This document shows positions 4,478-5,565 of a DNA stretch of 5,565 bases, one piece after another. The position numbers were made by a program, and so were the translations under genes. The notes under the pieces were generated by a model, which was given only the letters and a program-made list of their open reading frames with translations, was not told the DNA's origin and searched no databases. Origin of the DNA: Pseudomonadota bacterium (GTDB lineage Bacteria > Desulfobacterota > Syntrophia > Syntrophales > UBA5619); contig JAHIMW010000232.1 in the NCBI GenBank assembly GCA_018896355.1, positions 1 through 5,565 on the forward strand, written 5' to 3'. Numbering within the stretch: the stretch's first letter is position 1; each line of letters opens with the position of its first letter.

Positions 4478-4478
4478 C
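4472..4478 (+). other. Orphan R'' box at the right end of the array
   Basis: GGATAAC is the exact 7-base reverse complement of the cassette F start GTTATCC (3847-3853). It is followed after 3 bases by the terminator stem, and no convincing L boxes or GTTRRRY box follow. The array therefore appears to end here with a truncated attC, against the 3' side of the glutamate dehydrogenase gene. Confidence 0.55.
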
Positions 4479-4481
4479 ATT

Positions 4482-4511
4482 AAAAAGGGGGACGTGAAGT
4501 CCCCCTTTTTT
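4482..4511. terminator. Bidirectional rho-independent terminator
   Basis: AAAAAGGGGGAC (4482-4493) and GTCCCCCTTTTT (4499-4510) form a perfect 12-bp stem with a GTGAA loop. It carries a T-run on the + strand side and, read from the other strand, an equivalent T-run. It lies between the convergent antitoxin gene and the dehydrogenase gene and should stop transcription from both. It probably belonged to the dehydrogenase gene before the cassettes arrived. Confidence 0.85.
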
Positions 4512-4526
4512 CGGATCTCTGACGGT

Positions 4527-5565
4527 TTATGCCCAGCCGCGGAGTTTCATCGCCTCGACGACGCGCTCCACCGCCACGACGTAGGCGGCCTGGCGCATGT
4601 TGATGTTGAACTTCTTCGAGGTGTTGAGGACCGCATGGTAGGCGGTGGTCATTTTTTTGTCCAGGCGCTTGTAGACATCCTCCGCCTCCCAGTAGTACAT
4701 ATAAAAATTCTGGACCATCTCGAAGTAGGAGACAGTCACGCCGCCCGCGTTGCAGAGGAAGTCGGGGATGACATGGACGCCGTTCTTGTGGAGGATCTCA
4801 TCGGCCTCGGGGGTCGTGGGACCGTTGGCGAGCTCGGCGACGATCTTCGCCCGGATCCGCGGGGCGTTTTCCTCGGTGATCACGTTTTCCAGGGCCGCGG
4901 GGAAGAGGATGTCCACGTCCAGTTCGAGGAGTTCCGCATCGCTGATCGCTTTGGCGCCCGGGAAGTTACAGACCGTGGAAGTCTTCGCCTTGTGCTTTGC
5001 GACGGCCTCCCCATCGAGCCCGGCGTCGCACAACACGCAACCTTTCGAGTCGCTGACGGCGACGACCTTGCAGCCGAACATCGTCTGCGCGAGGCAGGCC
5101 GCATAGTAGCCGGCGTTTCCGTAACCCTGTATGGCGACGGTGGCCTTTGAAAGGTTGATCCCCAGTTCCTTAGCCGCCTCGCGGACGGTGAAGAGCCCGC
5201 CGCGGGCGGTCGCGTCGCCGCGGCCGGCGGAGCCGCCGAGGGCGAGGGGTTTCCCGGTGATGGTGCCGAACTGGTTCTTGCCGGAGATCTTCGAATACTC
5301 GTCCATCATCCAGGCCATCATCTGCGGGGTGGTGTAGACATCCGGCGCCGGTACATCCTTCTCCGGGCCGATGATCCTTCCGACCTGGCCGATGTAGGCC
5401 CGGCACAACCTCTCCTGCTCACCTTGGGACATCTCCTTGGGGTTGCAGATCACGCCGCCCTTCCCGCCGCCCAGGGGCAGATCGAGGAGCGAGCACTTCC
5501 AGGTCATCCAGGCGGCCAGCGCGCGGATGGTGTCGATGGTCTCATCGGGATGAAAACGGATTCCC
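4527..5565 (-). CDS. gdhA: Glutamate dehydrogenase (Glu/Leu/Phe/Val family), N-terminus outside window
   Basis: This enzyme interconverts glutamate with 2-oxoglutarate and ammonia using NAD or NADP in the cytoplasm, linking nitrogen and carbon metabolism. The frame is open to the window edge and the first visible residues are GIRFHPDETIDTIRALAAW, so about 70 N-terminal residues are missing compared with the usual 410-420. Visible landmarks are the substrate lysines in MTWK (near 5496-5507) and PLGGGKGG (near 5452-5475), the catalytic aspartate of PAPDVYT (D at 5340-5342), and the nucleotide-binding GYGNAG (near 5109-5126). The C-terminus, MRQAAYVVAVERVVEAMKLRGWA, is typical. The frame is intact. 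Cofactor preference cannot be decided safely. High GC and position mark it as the host chromosome flank, convergent to the array and sharing its terminator. Confidence 0.95.
   Translation of the reverse strand, partial: GIRFHPDETIDTIRALAAWMTWKCSLLDLPLGGGKGGVICNPKEMSQGEQERLCRAYIGQVGRIIGPEKDVPAPDVYTTPQMMAWMMDEYSKISGKNQFGTITGKPLALGGSAGRGDATARGGLFTVREAAKELGINLSKATVAIQGYGNAGYYAACLAQTMFGCKVVAVSDSKGCVLCDAGLDGEAVAKHKAKTSTVCNFPGAKAISDAELLELDVDILFPAALENVITEENAPRIRAKIVAELANGPTTPEADEILHKNGVHVIPDFLCNAGGVTVSYFEMVQNFYMYYWEAEDVYKRLDKKMTTAYHAVLNTSKKFNINMRQAAYVVAVERVVEAMKLRGWA

Larger units (their letters stand above)
474..4478 (+). mobile_element. Integron gene-cassette array (distal part, no integrase in window)
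   Basis: Six successive units run in the same direction, each bounded by a GTTRRRY-like core site. The first bases of each unit are reverse-complementary to the R'' box at its own 3' end, which is the diagnostic signature of cassettes inserted at G^TT. Unit limits from the cut points are 474-1066, 1067-2184, 2185-2729, 2730-3768, 3769-3847 and 3848 to about 4478. The sites differ widely in length and sequence, unlike the uniform repeats of Vibrio superintegrons. The attC orientation places any integrase and attI site to the left. Without them the region could equally be an attC cluster lacking an integrase. Confidence 0.85.

Noticed and set aside
4525..4531. GTTTATG as the missing R' box of the last attC
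   Set aside because: It does not fit GTTRRRY, overlaps the gdhA stop codon, and the only stem between it and the R'' box is the terminator.
4494..5150. 218-codon + strand frame opposite gdhA
   Set aside because: It is a long antisense frame typical of a GC-rich gene, without a ribosome site or known motifs. The minus strand clearly encodes glutamate dehydrogenase.

Overview
The window looks like the distal end of a chromosomal integron gene-cassette array (or an attC cluster without a nearby integrase) in a Gram-negative bacterium. The right edge joins a GC-rich housekeeping glutamate dehydrogenase gene. The organism cannot be fixed from this sequence. The GC-rich dehydrogenase beside an AT-richer, compositionally mixed cassette array would suit an environmental proteobacterium or Desulfobacterota member, but that is inference. 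No integron integrase, tRNA, rRNA or CRISPR array is visible.

Layout, left to right. Positions 1-423 look like the 3' end of an IS91-type element: a transposase C-terminus with a CxxC zinc knuckle, a non-coding tail, and a hairpin ending at a GTTC. From 424 to about 4478 all genes point right and are separated by attC-like recombination sites at 424-479, 1016-1072, 2085-2190, 2668-2735, about 3655-3774 and 3791-3853. The strongest evidence is that each cassette's first bases, after the G^TT cut point, are the exact reverse complement of the R'' box at that cassette's own far end. This holds for five cassettes: GTTATGG/CCATAAC, GTTATGAAA/TTTCATAAC, GTTAGATGG/CCATCTAAC, GTTAAGCC/GGCTTAAC and GTTATCC/GGATAAC. 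It also holds for a 79-bp cassette without a gene (GTTGGCT/AGCCAAC).

Cassette cargo: (A) a small PD-(D/E)XK nuclease-like protein; (B) a protein with class III nucleotide-cyclase-like motifs; (C) a GIY-YIG-domain protein whose reading frame runs through its attC into the next cassette; (D) a BrnT-like toxin and ribbon-helix-helix antitoxin pair, followed by an apparent hicA remnant and an intact hicB-like gene; (E) the 79-bp empty cassette; (F) a second, divergent BrnT-like toxin/antitoxin pair. The two toxin genes share the same promoter geometry and appear to be leaderless. Both toxin-antitoxin units keep the R'' box at the antitoxin stop codon but lack a recognisable remainder of the attC site.

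A strong bidirectional terminator (4482-4511) lies between the last antitoxin gene and the convergent glutamate dehydrogenase gene, which runs off the right edge. The cassettes are probably independent units rather than one operon. Nuclease-like, cyclase-like and toxin-antitoxin cargo is typical of accessory and possible defence or array-stabilising functions, but no complete known defence system can be assembled from what is visible.
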